A stretch of DNA of 64,000 nt from contig NZ_BRLB01000022.1 of NCBI RefSeq assembly GCF_027923465.1, positions 1 to 64,000 on the forward strand, given 5' to 3'. Positions 45,309 to 54,687 of this stretch are shown here, piece by piece. How positions within the stretch are numbered: the stretch's first letter is position 1; each line of letters opens with the position of its first letter. This stretch comes from Vallitalea longa. Its GTDB lineage: Bacteria > Bacillota > Clostridia > Lachnospirales > Vallitaleaceae. A model generated the notes under the pieces. That model was not told the origin of the DNA and did not search any database. It saw only the letters and a list, made by a program, of their open reading frames with translations. The translations under genes were made by a program, and so were the position numbers.

Positions 45309-45770
45309 ATGAAAAATAAAAATCAATTACAAAATAATATTTTTTCATATATTTTTAAATTATCAAATACATTACAAGTATATTTGGACAAAACACTAGT
45401 TGAAGATGACCTAACATCAAAACAACTGTTTTTGATGATTGTCATTGATAGTTTTGGTACAGCTAATCCAACATTTAAAGAAGCTGCTGATAGAGCTGGT
45501 AACTCATATCAGAATATCAAACAAATTGCTTTGAAACTTGAAAAAAAAGACTATGTAAAAATTATCCGTGACCCAAAAGATAGGCGAGCAAAGAGATTGA
45601 TTTTGACGGATAAAGCAAGAGCATATTGGAAAAACAGAGATCTATCAGATATAGAAGAAATGAATATATTATTTAAGAGATTTGACCAACAAGAACTTGA
45701 GCAATTCTTTAATTATATGGAAAGACTATTCAATGGTATTATAAAACTGAGTACTAAAATGGAGGGATAA
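45309..45770 (+). CDS. MarR family transcriptional regulator
   Basis: This winged-helix protein of about 153 residues has a core, DDLTSKQLFLMIVIDSF then FKEAADRAGNSYQNIKQIALKLEKKDYV, and the wing RDPKDRRAKRLILTDKA (RxPxDRRxxxLxLT), typical of MarR. ATG 45309 is preferred because GAAGAGA lies 7 bases before it; earlier starts have no SD. The two upstream palindromes are almost certainly its own operators. It is co-transcribed with the DUF6544-like gene (6-base gap), its probable target. Inducer unknown. Confidence 0.88.
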   Translation: MKNKNQLQNNIFSYIFKLSNTLQVYLDKTLVEDDLTSKQLFLMIVIDSFGTANPTFKEAADRAGNSYQNIKQIALKLEKKDYVKIIRDPKDRRAKRLILTDKARAYWKNRDLSDIEEMNILFKRFDQQELEQFFNYMERLFNGIIKLSTKMEG

Positions 45771-45776
45771 CAGAAA

Positions 45777-46604
45777 TTGAAATCATTAGGTATTGTAATC
45801 ATTCTAATTATACTTATCATGGTATACTGGTATTATGGAAGTACACATAGAGCTTACAAAGAAAACTTATCTAGAGCATTATCTGCTGATAATTTGGATA
45901 ATAATGAAATCATTACAGAAAAAGATCTTCAATATTTACCAGTTGTGATTCAAAAATATCTAAGATACGTAGATGTTGTTGGTAAGAAAAAGATCAATCA
46001 ATTTGCCATCGATATTGATGGAGAAATGCGACTAGATGAAGATAAAGACTGGGCACCAATAACTGCCGAACAAAAAACCTTTATCAATCAAAGTATAAGG
46101 CTATTTTATATGACTATGAAGTATAAAGGAATTCCAATCAATGGTTTACATCATTTTGAAAAAGGCAAAGCCAGTATGGTAATAAAGATTCTAGACTTAA
46201 TCAAAGTGGTAGATCAGCGAGGGGAAATTATGAATAAGGCCGAAACAGTAACATTTTTTAATGACATGTGTATATTTGCCCCTTCGACTTTGATAGATGC
46301 TAACATAACTTGGGAAGAAATAGATGAATTATCAGTAATAGCTCACTATACACTTGAAGGTATAAAAATTTCAGCCCAACTATTCTTCAATGAAAAAGGT
46401 CAACTAATCAATTTCATTTCCAATGATAGATACAAAATTGAAAACAATAATAATTACAAACAAATAAAATGGTCAACACCTGTAAGTGGTTACAAAAACT
46501 TCAATGGTTATAATTTAGCATCTATTGGCCAAGGGATTTGGCACTATGAAGACCGTGATTTCAGCTATATTAAGTTGAATATTAAGAATATACATTATAA
46601 GTAG
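45777..46604 (+). CDS. DUF6544-like membrane-anchored protein
   Basis: The 275-residue protein has an N-terminal transmembrane anchor (about 3-20). Then comes the pattern LPVVIQKYLRYVDVVGKKKI, WAPITAEQKTFI, FYMTMKYKGIPINGLHHFEKGKASMVIKILDLIKVVDQRG (about 111-150), NKAETVTFFNDMCIFAPSTL and WSTPVSGYKNFNGY. This is the layout of an uncharacterised family I recall as DUF6544/DUF6920. Start is TTG 45777 with GGAGGG about 10 bases upstream. In one unit with MarR, so probably induced by whatever MarR senses. Function unknown. Confidence 0.7.
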   Translation: MKSLGIVIILIILIMVYWYYGSTHRAYKENLSRALSADNLDNNEIITEKDLQYLPVVIQKYLRYVDVVGKKKINQFAIDIDGEMRLDEDKDWAPITAEQKTFINQSIRLFYMTMKYKGIPINGLHHFEKGKASMVIKILDLIKVVDQRGEIMNKAETVTFFNDMCIFAPSTLIDANITWEEIDELSVIAHYTLEGIKISAQLFFNEKGQLINFISNDRYKIENNNNYKQIKWSTPVSGYKNFNGYNLASIGQGIWHYEDRDFSYIKLNIKNIHYK

Positions 46605-46677
46605 TTTAGCGCAAAATTAAGTATTATATATAATATAACAAAATAAATATTATATTGTTTAAGAAAGGATAACACTA

Positions 46678-47202
46678 ATGAAATTATTGAATAAAAAGTT
46701 TTTAATAACCATAAGTAGTTTAGCAATTATTATTATAATCTGCTTTTTAGTCATTAACTCTCCAAGAATTCAAGGTCATCTATATTCAAAGGAACGTATC
46801 ACCATCAATCTAACAGTTATGCTTGATGGGGAAAAAATATCTTTAGATAATCTCAATGCAGATTGCTTTCATGAGTCTGAAAAATGTAGTGTTGTATCTG
46901 AAAATGGAACATATAATACTAAAGGTGGCAGCTATGGTTCATATACTTTTAAAATCATAATTCCATCAGATCGTTTAAGTCAATATAAAGATAATATAAC
47001 AATTAATTTGGATTATATAAACAGTAATAACTGGTATATAAGTAAAAGTAATTGTATCGTTTACTTTAATACTAATGAAAATGGAGATATAGTTGGTGAT
47101 AAAGCCACCATAGACATCAAATATAATGATAATACAACTCAAAATTATAATAAAAACATTGAGTTAGAAGATAATAACTTAGAAATTTATTGGGGATTAT
47201 AG
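46678..47202 (+). CDS. Hypothetical membrane-anchored or exported protein
   Basis: The 174-residue protein has one N-terminal hydrophobic segment (about 9-28) and a beta-rich extracytoplasmic part (TINLTVMLDGEKISL, YGSYTFKIIIPSDRL, ATIDIKYND) with two cysteines in CFHESEKC. No lipobox or known domain is seen. SD AAAGGAT. It is 73 bases after the DUF6544-like gene, so it may be read through from the marR promoter. Unknown function. Confidence 0.6.
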   Translation: MKLLNKKFLITISSLAIIIIICFLVINSPRIQGHLYSKERITINLTVMLDGEKISLDNLNADCFHESEKCSVVSENGTYNTKGGSYGSYTFKIIIPSDRLSQYKDNITINLDYINSNNWYISKSNCIVYFNTNENGDIVGDKATIDIKYNDNTTQNYNKNIELEDNNLEIYWGL

Positions 47203-47228
47203 AATAATTAATAAATCAATAACTACAT

Positions 47229-47254
47229 AAGGAAATAGCCATCGCTATTTCCTT
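47229..47254. terminator. Bidirectional terminator
   Basis: AAGGAAATAGC/GCTATTTCCTT, an 11-bp stem with a 4-base loop, lies between the 174-residue protein gene and the convergent second pgi. T-rich sequence lies on the plus side. Confidence 0.85.
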
Positions 47255-47306
47255 ATATAAGTTATTTATTTTATGAGAAGTAAAAATACTAATAACCAAT
47301 AATAAT

Positions 47307-48578
47307 CTATGCCTTTAATGTTTTAAACATATTAATCTTATAAGCCTCTACACCCGGTTGATTAAAAGGATCTACCCCAAGTATAGTAGCTGATAAATAA
47401 CAAGCAACTTCAAAGAAATAGAATAGTTGCCCCATATAGAATGGTGTTAATTTTGGAACATTCACTGTTAAAACTGGAATACCACCTTCATAATGAGCCT
47501 TAACTGTTGCTTCATAAGCACTTCTATTAAGGAAACTAAAATCCTTACCGTTCAAATAATTAAATTCATCTATATCTTCTTTTTCCAATGGGATAGGATA
47601 ACTAGATTCCATATCTTCTATATTAATAAATGTTTCAAATAATATTTTCTGTCCATCTTGAATGTATTGTCCTAATGAATGAAGGTCCTCTGAGAATGAG
47701 CAAGATGATGGATAAATACCTTTTCCATCTTTTCCTTCACTTTCCCCAAACAATTGAACCCACCATTTATTAAAGAATTCCATTAAAGGTTCAAATACAC
47801 CTAATATCTCTATGTTATACCCTTTTTTTAGAAGTAAGTTTCTTATTACTGCATAATTGACAACATCATTCTTATAAATATCTGTAGTATGAATAGTTTT
47901 TTCCATTTCACTTGCACCAGCAAGTAGCTTTCTTATATCTACTCCTGAAACTGCAATAGGGAATAAACCTACTGGCGTTAAAACGGAGAATCTTCCACCT
48001 ACATCAAGAGGAAATGGAAGAAGAGTATATCCTTTCATTTTTCCTAACTTCTCTAGTGAACTTCCATTAAGAGAACCTGTAGCTATTATTCTGTTAGCAG
48101 CTTCCTTTTCTCCATAAGTTTCTTCTAAATATTGTCTCATTACTCTAAATGTTATTCCTGGCTCTAATGTAGCGAAATTCTTAGCTATTACATTAACATA
48201 AACTGATTTACCTTTGAGTTTTTCCATTATGTTCTTAAGATACGCTGGTGATAAGTTATTTCCTGCATATAATATTTCTACTTTACTATCACCCATAGAT
48301 TTTATAACAGTTCTTGCTCCTTGATTAGAACCACCTACACCTATTAGAACGAAAATATCTGCATTTTCTCTTATTTCTTTAGCTTTACTTTCCATTTTGG
48401 TCAACATATCTTCATCATTGCAATGATAAGTATTAATCCATCCTAGAGAATCAGAATCTGATGCTTTTGATTTTAAACAGTTTTCTATAAGCTTTTTGTT
48501 TTTTGATACTTCTTCTTTTAATATTTCATTATTTATATATTTATCTACATTTTTATAATCTAAGTGTAATGAATTCAT
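47307..48578 (-). CDS. Glucose-6-phosphate isomerase paralogue (copy 2)
   Basis: This 423-residue PGI of the Bacillus length class has IGVGGSNQGARTVIKS, LPFPLDVGGRFSVLTPVGLFPIAVSGVDI (about 188-216), the catalytic block FGESEGKDGKGIYPSS, SEDLHSLGQYIQDG and DPFNQPGVEAYK. The sugar-phosphate loop is IAKNFATLEP. Compared with SKTFTTQET (animal and E. coli type) or SKSGTTTEP (Bacillus), one Ser is Ala and one Thr is Asn, while Lys, a Thr and Glu remain. It may be a true isomerase with a changed phosphate site or act on another sugar phosphate. Monocistronic, SD AAGGAGG. Confidence 0.85.
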   Translation of the reverse strand: MNSLHLDYKNVDKYINNEILKEEVSKNKKLIENCLKSKASDSDSLGWINTYHCNDEDMLTKMESKAKEIRENADIFVLIGVGGSNQGARTVIKSMGDSKVEILYAGNNLSPAYLKNIMEKLKGKSVYVNVIAKNFATLEPGITFRVMRQYLEETYGEKEAANRIIATGSLNGSSLEKLGKMKGYTLLPFPLDVGGRFSVLTPVGLFPIAVSGVDIRKLLAGASEMEKTIHTTDIYKNDVVNYAVIRNLLLKKGYNIEILGVFEPLMEFFNKWWVQLFGESEGKDGKGIYPSSCSFSEDLHSLGQYIQDGQKILFETFINIEDMESSYPIPLEKEDIDEFNYLNGKDFSFLNRSAYEATVKAHYEGGIPVLTVNVPKLTPFYMGQLFYFFEVACYLSATILGVDPFNQPGVEAYKINMFKTLKA

Positions 48579-48841
48579 TTTACAGCCTCCTTATTATTTC
48601 TTTAATATAAGTTAAAGATTGCGTTATATGACCAGTATTCTATATTATATATATTAATATTAAGCCCTTGGTATAATTCTGTAACTATTGGTAAATCATT
48701 TAATAAACCCATCTATATATATTAAATAAGTAAATCATAATACTACTATATATTAGTATTACTGAATATAATAGTTATAATGAACATAATTTAAATATTA
48801 ATAATTAAATTTATTTATTCACCTTAAAGGGGAGAAATATT

Positions 48842-50671
48842 ATGCGTCAAATTAATTCAATAAAAAATAAAGTTTTAGTTAGTATCCTAAGCATTATATT
48901 ACTATTTTCATTGATTCTTCAAGGATGTAATAATAGCACTAATGATGATATAACATATATACCTGATTCACAGCAAGATAAAAATATTACTGAAAACATC
49001 AAGATTGATGACAGTAGCAGATTCAATTCTTTTCTTGACACTATGTTCAAAGAGTATATAGCATCTTCTCCACTTGAAATGTCTATGTTAATATCTTCTC
49101 CAGAGGAATTCGGTTTGGAAGATACTTCTGATAAACTTGATGATTTCAGCGATGAAGCACTTAAACAACAATATGAAAATTATCGTGATGACCTAGAAAC
49201 TCTTAAAACTTTTAATATAGATAATTTAAGTAAAGATCAACAATTATCTTATAAAGTCATGAAATACTACCTTGAGCTTGCTATTGAAGGTGAAGAGTAT
49301 AAAGACTACACCTACAACATCCGGCATACATTAGGTTTTCATATTGGTATCCCCCTTACATTATCTCAAATACCTATAAAGAGTAAAGAAGATACTACTA
49401 AGTTTTTAAAAAGATTACAACAGTTCCCAACATTAATCACTCAACTTATGGAAGGTGAGCGAGTTAAAGCCCAAAAAGGGTATATACAGCCCGAATACAT
49501 TTCTAATAAAGTTATTGATCAGTGCAAAGCTTTTATGAAACCTACTGAAGAAAATTTTTTATATCTTGCTTTCTGTGACAATATCAATCAATTATCTGAT
49601 ATGTCAGATTCAGAAAAAGTATCTGCAAAAGCTGAATGCCTTAAAACAATAAATGATTTTGTATATCCTGCATACACTAACCTAATTGAAGAATTGGAAG
49701 ACATCAAGTCCCAAACAATAATTACTTCTGGTGTTTTTACTTTTCCAAAAGGAAAAGAATATTATTCATATCTTATAAAAGCTAATACAGGTACTAATAT
49801 CACACCTGAAGATTTATTTGAATGGGCTAACGATACATTAATAGAATCTTCAAATGAAATTCAAGCTATACTTGAAGAACAACCTGAGCTTAATACCCTC
49901 TACAATACACAGCCAAAACCATTTACCAACTTTGATGAATTATATAAAAAATGTCAGGAATTGACCAAAGACAATTTTTATGAATACGACATCCCCAAAA
50001 TTAATAATCTGACAATACCAAACTATCTAGAAAAAGATTTACCAGCTGCTTTTTATCTTCCTGTTAGCATTGACTTAAAAAAATATGGTAATATGTTTTT
50101 AAAGAATTCTCTATATACTAGTTTGAATGTTAATGATTTTATAGTAGTTTGTCATGAAGGTATTCCCGGACATCATTTTCAATTTTCTATAGCATATCAA
50201 CAAGATAATATACCTAACATTAGAAAAACCCTTGATTTTTCATGTTTTACCGAAGGCTGGGCCTCATATGTTGAAAGCTTAGCAATTAATTATATTGAAT
50301 TTGATAATCCTCTTATGAATCAATTGATGCTTAGTAATCTTGATGCAACCTACGCTATATTAACCATGATCGACCTGTATCTTCATTATTATGGTGCTTC
50401 TAGATTAGATATAGTTAACACTTATTCTCTATATTATGGGGAACAAATTGAATCAATCGTAGATAGAGCTATTGCTAATCCAGGTGAAACACTACATTAT
50501 GCTTATGGACGCTACTACATTAATAATCTAAAAGAAAAAGCCATAGAATCTCTAGGTAGTGATTTTGACATAAAAGAATTTCATGACGTCATCTTGATTA
50601 ATGGAGAAATTCCACTTTTTCTCTTAGAAGAAACAGTTAACGAATATATCGATAATAAGCTTAATAGGTAA
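48842..50671 (+). CDS. DUF885 family lipoprotein (putative metallopeptidase)
   Basis: The 609-residue protein has a lipoprotein signal (lipobox LILQGC, Cys about 29) and a DUF885 domain. The zinc-type motif HEGIPGHH (438-445) is followed by TEGWASYVESLAINYIEF and NPGETLHYAYGR. DUF885 proteins are predicted gluzincin peptidases, anchored on the outer face. Substrate unknown, probably peptides. Monocistronic; SD AAAGGGGAG before ATG. Confidence 0.85.
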   Translation: MRQINSIKNKVLVSILSIILLFSLILQGCNNSTNDDITYIPDSQQDKNITENIKIDDSSRFNSFLDTMFKEYIASSPLEMSMLISSPEEFGLEDTSDKLDDFSDEALKQQYENYRDDLETLKTFNIDNLSKDQQLSYKVMKYYLELAIEGEEYKDYTYNIRHTLGFHIGIPLTLSQIPIKSKEDTTKFLKRLQQFPTLITQLMEGERVKAQKGYIQPEYISNKVIDQCKAFMKPTEENFLYLAFCDNINQLSDMSDSEKVSAKAECLKTINDFVYPAYTNLIEELEDIKSQTIITSGVFTFPKGKEYYSYLIKANTGTNITPEDLFEWANDTLIESSNEIQAILEEQPELNTLYNTQPKPFTNFDELYKKCQELTKDNFYEYDIPKINNLTIPNYLEKDLPAAFYLPVSIDLKKYGNMFLKNSLYTSLNVNDFIVVCHEGIPGHHFQFSIAYQQDNIPNIRKTLDFSCFTEGWASYVESLAINYIEFDNPLMNQLMLSNLDATYAILTMIDLYLHYYGASRLDIVNTYSLYYGEQIESIVDRAIANPGETLHYAYGRYYINNLKEKAIESLGSDFDIKEFHDVILINGEIPLFLLEETVNEYIDNKLNR

Positions 50672-50682
50672 CATAATCTATA

Positions 50683-50731
50683 ATATAGCTGCTAAGATAA
50701 CGTTTATTGCATGGTTATCAGGCAGCTATAT
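50683..50731. terminator. Bidirectional terminator, DUF885 gene/aldolase
   Basis: The outer stem ATATAGCTGC/GCAGCTATAT (10 bp) and inner stem GATAAC/GTTATC lie between convergent genes. Confidence 0.7.
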
Positions 50732-50774
50732 CTATGATTGATTACTTTATTACTGTGAAATTATTAAATTCAAT

Positions 50775-51923
50775 CTAGCCTTTATAGCGTTTAATCATTT
50801 GTTCTAACGATACGTTTTCTATCTTAGGTGCATATCCTACGGATCCAAAATTAACTATTAATGTTCCTACAACTTCTTTTACCCCACGTCTAATACAATC
50901 TGTAATTGCAGAAACATCATCGTCAGGCTCGTTACCAGTCAATACAGTATCCATAATTGGTGTTAAATATACTCTTGGATCAAATGCACTCTTGTTATTA
51001 TCCATGATGGACCAAATTCCACCTATGGAATCGCTGTTTTGTTTACTTGGATTCTCTAAAAAGTATTCTCTAATGTTACGAGTCACTGCTAATCTAATAT
51101 CTGTATCAACATTTATCTTTCTAATGCCAAAAGGTATTACAGACATTAATTCATCTATAGAGATACCGTAAGCATTCTGAATATCTCCACCATAGTTGTT
51201 GATTTCTTCTACAATGTATCTTGGAACAGTGGATGAACCATGAGATACTAATGCACCGAAAATGCCTTCATGCCTTAAGTTTTCCATAGAAGCTATTGCA
51301 ATTTCTTTTCTAAGCTTAGCATTTTTTCCTTTTGAAGCTCCATGCATAGTTCCATAAGATATAGCAAGACAGTCGACTCCTGTTTTTCTGAAAAAGTCAC
51401 ATACTTTCATAGGATTAGTATATGTAGATGTTTCTGAAAACACATGGTCTTCCACACCTGCAAGTACTCCTAATTCTCCCTCTACAGAAACTCCTTTTGG
51501 ATGAGCATATTTAACGACTTCTCTTGTAAGTTCCACGTTTTCATCATATGATAAATGTGAACCATCAATCATAACTGAAGTAAATCCATTATCTATAGCT
51601 GCTTTTACAGAATCAAAATCTTTTCCGTGGTCAAGATGAATAACAATAGGTATTCTGGAATGCTCACCGATCTTTCTTACAGCATCAGCTATCCTTTTTG
51701 CTCCTATTTTTTTATCTTCTAGTGTTGCATTCATGAAGTCTTTTCTTCCACCCATGAATCCATTAGCTAAATCAGCTGCTTGTAAGATGGCACCTGAACG
51801 AAACATTTCATGAACTTCAATAACTGCTTCTGCTTGTGCTACAGCATTTACATTAAACGCTCCATGAGCGAATTTATACTTATTGGAAGCTTCCAATAAA
51901 GGTCTTAAAGGTACTATTGGCAT
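50775..51923 (-). CDS. Class II (zinc) ketose-bisphosphate aldolase family protein
   Basis: The 382-residue class II aldolase is longer than the usual type B enzymes (about 285-310). Metal and phosphate motifs are IPIVIHLDHGKDFDSV, SVMIDGSHLSYDENVELT, VEGELGVLAG, GTMHGASKGK, LVSHGSSTVP and GIRKINVDTDIRLA. It cleaves or makes a ketose (bis)phosphate with DHAP-type enolate chemistry; fructose bisphosphate is not assured. A terminator after the LarA-like gene and a palindrome at 51969-51980 suggest it can be transcribed from its own promoter, though it belongs to the same metabolic cluster. Confidence 0.82.
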   Translation of the reverse strand: MPIVPLRPLLEASNKYKFAHGAFNVNAVAQAEAVIEVHEMFRSGAILQAADLANGFMGGRKDFMNATLEDKKIGAKRIADAVRKIGEHSRIPIVIHLDHGKDFDSVKAAIDNGFTSVMIDGSHLSYDENVELTREVVKYAHPKGVSVEGELGVLAGVEDHVFSETSTYTNPMKVCDFFRKTGVDCLAISYGTMHGASKGKNAKLRKEIAIASMENLRHEGIFGALVSHGSSTVPRYIVEEINNYGGDIQNAYGISIDELMSVIPFGIRKINVDTDIRLAVTRNIREYFLENPSKQNSDSIGGIWSIMDNNKSAFDPRVYLTPIMDTVLTGNEPDDDVSAITDCIRRGVKEVVGTLIVNFGSVGYAPKIENVSLEQMIKRYKG

Positions 51924-51968
51924 TTTATTTCCTCCTTATTATTACATATATTTTATTAAACTAATTAC

Positions 51969-51980
51969 TTACACGTGTAA
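51969..51980. promoter_or_regulatory. Palindrome upstream of the aldolase gene
   Basis: TTACACGTGTAA is a perfect 12-bp palindrome 46 bases upstream of the aldolase start codon, a possible operator. It differs from the CCAAACGTTTGG site before the kinase-like gene, though both have a CG centre. Confidence 0.45.
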
Positions 51981-52058
51981 ATATTTCCCTAAAATAAAAG
52001 TTATGTTTCATATTCTATCTAATTCTTAATATTGTCCAATTACTATCATCTGAAAAAA

Positions 52059-52096
52059 GGCTGTCCTATATAAAACAAGCTATTATGAACAGCCTA
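52059..52096 (-). terminator. Terminator after the LarA-like gene
   Basis: AGGCTGT pairs with ACAGCCT across a 24-base loop and is followed by six T residues on the minus strand. Confidence 0.65.
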
Positions 52097-52107
52097 CAAT
52101 AATTATT

Positions 52108-53550
52108 TTATAAAACTTCGTCTTTCATCATTAAGTGTACGCCAGCTGTTTTGAAAGTCTTAGGTAATGCTAATATATTAGGATTATCGCCAACATATTT
52201 TCTTGCATCCTTCAATGCATCTTCAAATGTAGCACGTGTCTTCATGCCCATAGCTCTTGCATAACCCGGCTCATAAGCACCTACTGCATATACTGCCGAA
52301 CAATTCTTCTCAGCAATATGTCCACAAGAAATCATAGAAAATGCATGGTATGGATGATATCCATGATTAAATCTATATTTATCAATGTATTCTTGATTGT
52401 GTGATAAGTATTCGCTGTATCTTTCTACATCAGGTAAAGTATTATTATAATCTTTTTGGAATAAATCATATACTTCTCTGTATGATGGAAATTCTTCATC
52501 ATGGAAATATCCATTACAGATTGTTGAACATATAACAACACAATTATCGCTTAGAATTCTCTTATGACGAATAATATTAGCAGCAATAGCCTGCATAATT
52601 AATATTGGATTAGTTCCATGTCCATTACCATAGTGGAAATTTTGAGGCATACCAAATACTACTACATCATATTTCTTCTCAGCCCAAGGAATGAATGTAC
52701 GTTTGTCAGCAACTTCCCAAGATAATGGCTGAATTGATTCTCCATATCCAGTAAATAATGCGATTTGTCTTTGATAAGTATCAAGTACCGCATCACAACA
52801 GAAGAATTTTTTACCCATTTTGTCTTCCATATATTGACTGATTTGGTCGAATTTTTGTCTCATGAGACTTGTTTTTGTTACAGGAGTGAAATCATCTCTA
52901 TGCATAACTCTTGGAATATGGTGAGCACCTATACATTTCCAATGTGTAATACCTGTAGCACTGTGTTTATATCCTCCTGAATATCCTCCATAAGGATTGC
53001 CAAGTGTATGACCAATAAGAACTGCTAGGTCAGATTCATAAACATCCTTATTCATGATTACTCTATCGCCATAATCATTATATCCAAGGTCTACAAGATT
53101 ATCCCAATCTTCACTATCGTGGTTAACGATTTGATGAGTATAGAAGAATTCATTAAAAACTTTTTCTCCTAAGATTCTTTTGATTTCTTCTTTAGTGTTC
53201 TTTCTATGAAGTCCGTTACTACAGATTAATTTGATGTCCTTCTTTTCCACTCCAGCTTTTAGACATTCCTCAATAATAATTGGAATAGAAACTTTTCTAT
53301 GAGAATTTTCTTGAAATCCCCCTTTAACTCTATCTGGGAATATAATTGTGACTTTTGAACCTTTTTTAACTTGGTTTGAGATAGGCTCTAAGTCAATAGG
53401 GTTAAGAATAGATTGTCTTGTTACTTCTTCTAACTTGTCAGCAGGTATAATCTCTGGGTCAGCTACTGTTTCACCAGGAATAAAAACATCAGTATTATCT
53501 GGTAGATTGGCTTCCATTAATCCTTGTCCATATTCAAACTGTAATTTCAT
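52108..53550 (-). CDS. LarA-like nickel-pincer (NPN) racemase/epimerase family protein
   Basis: This LarA-superfamily protein of about 480 residues has LICSNGLHRKNTKEE (LarA His108 region), IGHTLGNPYGGYSGGYKHSATGITHWKCIGAHHIPRVMHR (about 180-220; Lys184 and His200 regions) and a C-terminal AVYAVGAYEPGYARAMGM. LarA enzymes racemise or epimerise alpha-hydroxy acids using the NPN cofactor made by LarB/C/E, which are not in this window. The usual DxTRP motif is FPDRVKGGFQENSHR here, so lactate is unlikely as substrate. ATG 53550 follows GGAGG at about 8 bases; the first ATG overlaps the SD. Fourth gene of the LacI cluster. Confidence 0.8.
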   Translation of the reverse strand: MKLQFEYGQGLMEANLPDNTDVFIPGETVADPEIIPADKLEEVTRQSILNPIDLEPISNQVKKGSKVTIIFPDRVKGGFQENSHRKVSIPIIIEECLKAGVEKKDIKLICSNGLHRKNTKEEIKRILGEKVFNEFFYTHQIVNHDSEDWDNLVDLGYNDYGDRVIMNKDVYESDLAVLIGHTLGNPYGGYSGGYKHSATGITHWKCIGAHHIPRVMHRDDFTPVTKTSLMRQKFDQISQYMEDKMGKKFFCCDAVLDTYQRQIALFTGYGESIQPLSWEVADKRTFIPWAEKKYDVVVFGMPQNFHYGNGHGTNPILIMQAIAANIIRHKRILSDNCVVICSTICNGYFHDEEFPSYREVYDLFQKDYNNTLPDVERYSEYLSHNQEYIDKYRFNHGYHPYHAFSMISCGHIAEKNCSAVYAVGAYEPGYARAMGMKTRATFEDALKDARKYVGDNPNILALPKTFKTAGVHLMMKDEVL

Positions 53551-53702
53551 TATTGTAACCTCCATAATTTTAATTTTTTATCCTATAATAAACTCACTGT
53601 CAAATGACAATAAATAATTTTTCATTTAGTAATATTCATAGAACTCGACATTTATTAAATCTTGACTCTATTCATTATTATTACTTATATTATTAAAACT
53701 TA

Positions 53703-54614
53703 TTAACAATATTTCTTAATGATGTTTTTTAATCCCTCAGGTTCAAATGCTACAGGCTGAACAAATTTAGTCAACGCAACTAAACCACCATTGATTGTAT
53801 CAATGCTTGCAATCATCTCAGCATTTTCTTCCTTTAATCCACCACCATATACTACAGCAATATCAAAATTGAATTCTTTCTTAACATAATCCTTTATACA
53901 CTTAGAAACAAAAGCTATATATTCTTTACCGGGTGGTGTTTTTCCTGGACCAATGGCCCATATAGGTTCATATCCAATAACAATCTTGTTATTCTTCATT
54001 ACTTCAACTGTACCACCAAGGCATAATTCTAATTGCTCTTCAAGTACTTTTTTGATACGAGGCTTCTGCTCTTCAAAAGTTCCTTCTCCTCTTTCTTTAG
54101 CAGTCTCTCCAATACACAATAATACATTAATGTCCTGCTTAAGTGCACATACTACTTCATCATTAATCATAGAATTAACAGCTATTGACGCCTTTGTAGT
54201 ATCATAATCTTTATCAAATCTCTCTATAATACCAAGTTTGTCTTTTCTTTCTTCTGAGTGTCCTATTATAGACCAACTAAGTCCCATACTTTTTACTGCT
54301 GCCGCTGGTAGATTGGTAGTAAACGCACCAAAGTTACCACCCTTTGCAACATCTCCTCTGTAAACACCTTCGCTTCCTAAGAAGATATTCTTTCTATCAT
54401 TCTCTTCATAACACTTTAACTTTTCCATTGCAGGAATTAGAAGAGATTCAGGTAATAAATAAGTCACTGTAATACCCTCTAATGTCCCTAGATTGTTTCT
54501 AATACTTTCAGCTATTACCCATTCAATCCATTCCTTAGAATTCTCTCTAGGACAAATCCCACCTAGAGATACAGGAACATCAAATCTTTTAAGATTCACA
54601 AATATTTCTTTCAT
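53703..54614 (-). CDS. Divergent triosephosphate isomerase family protein
   Basis: This 303-residue TIM-barrel protein is about 50 longer than standard TpiA. Catalytic residues are kept: Lys in VNLKRFD, His in SWSIIGHSEERKD and Glu in IVIGYEPIWAIGPGKTPPG. The phosphate loops are changed: YGGGLKEENA instead of YGGSV, and GGLVALTKFVQP where TpiA has VGGASL. It should do aldose-ketose isomerisation on a triose- or tetrose-like phosphate with a different headgroup. L-erythrulose-1-phosphate isomerase-type enzymes are relatives of this kind. It lies between the kinase-like and LarA-like genes. SD GAGAGGG. Confidence 0.78.
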   Translation of the reverse strand: MKEIFVNLKRFDVPVSLGGICPRENSKEWIEWVIAESIRNNLGTLEGITVTYLLPESLLIPAMEKLKCYEENDRKNIFLGSEGVYRGDVAKGGNFGAFTTNLPAAAVKSMGLSWSIIGHSEERKDKLGIIERFDKDYDTTKASIAVNSMINDEVVCALKQDINVLLCIGETAKERGEGTFEEQKPRIKKVLEEQLELCLGGTVEVMKNNKIVIGYEPIWAIGPGKTPPGKEYIAFVSKCIKDYVKKEFNFDIAVVYGGGLKEENAEMIASIDTINGGLVALTKFVQPVAFEPEGLKNIIKKYC

Positions 54615-54687
54615 ATTTTCCCTCTCTTTCTTTAAAATAAATTTTCATCATTATTACAATACTTTACTTTTACCAAAAACACTCACA

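Noticed and set aside
45309-45770. MarR protein considered as the missing FabT
   Set aside because: Its own palindromes (ATACATAATATATTATGTAT) differ from the TTTGATxATCAAA box at the fab promoter, and it is paired with an unrelated gene.
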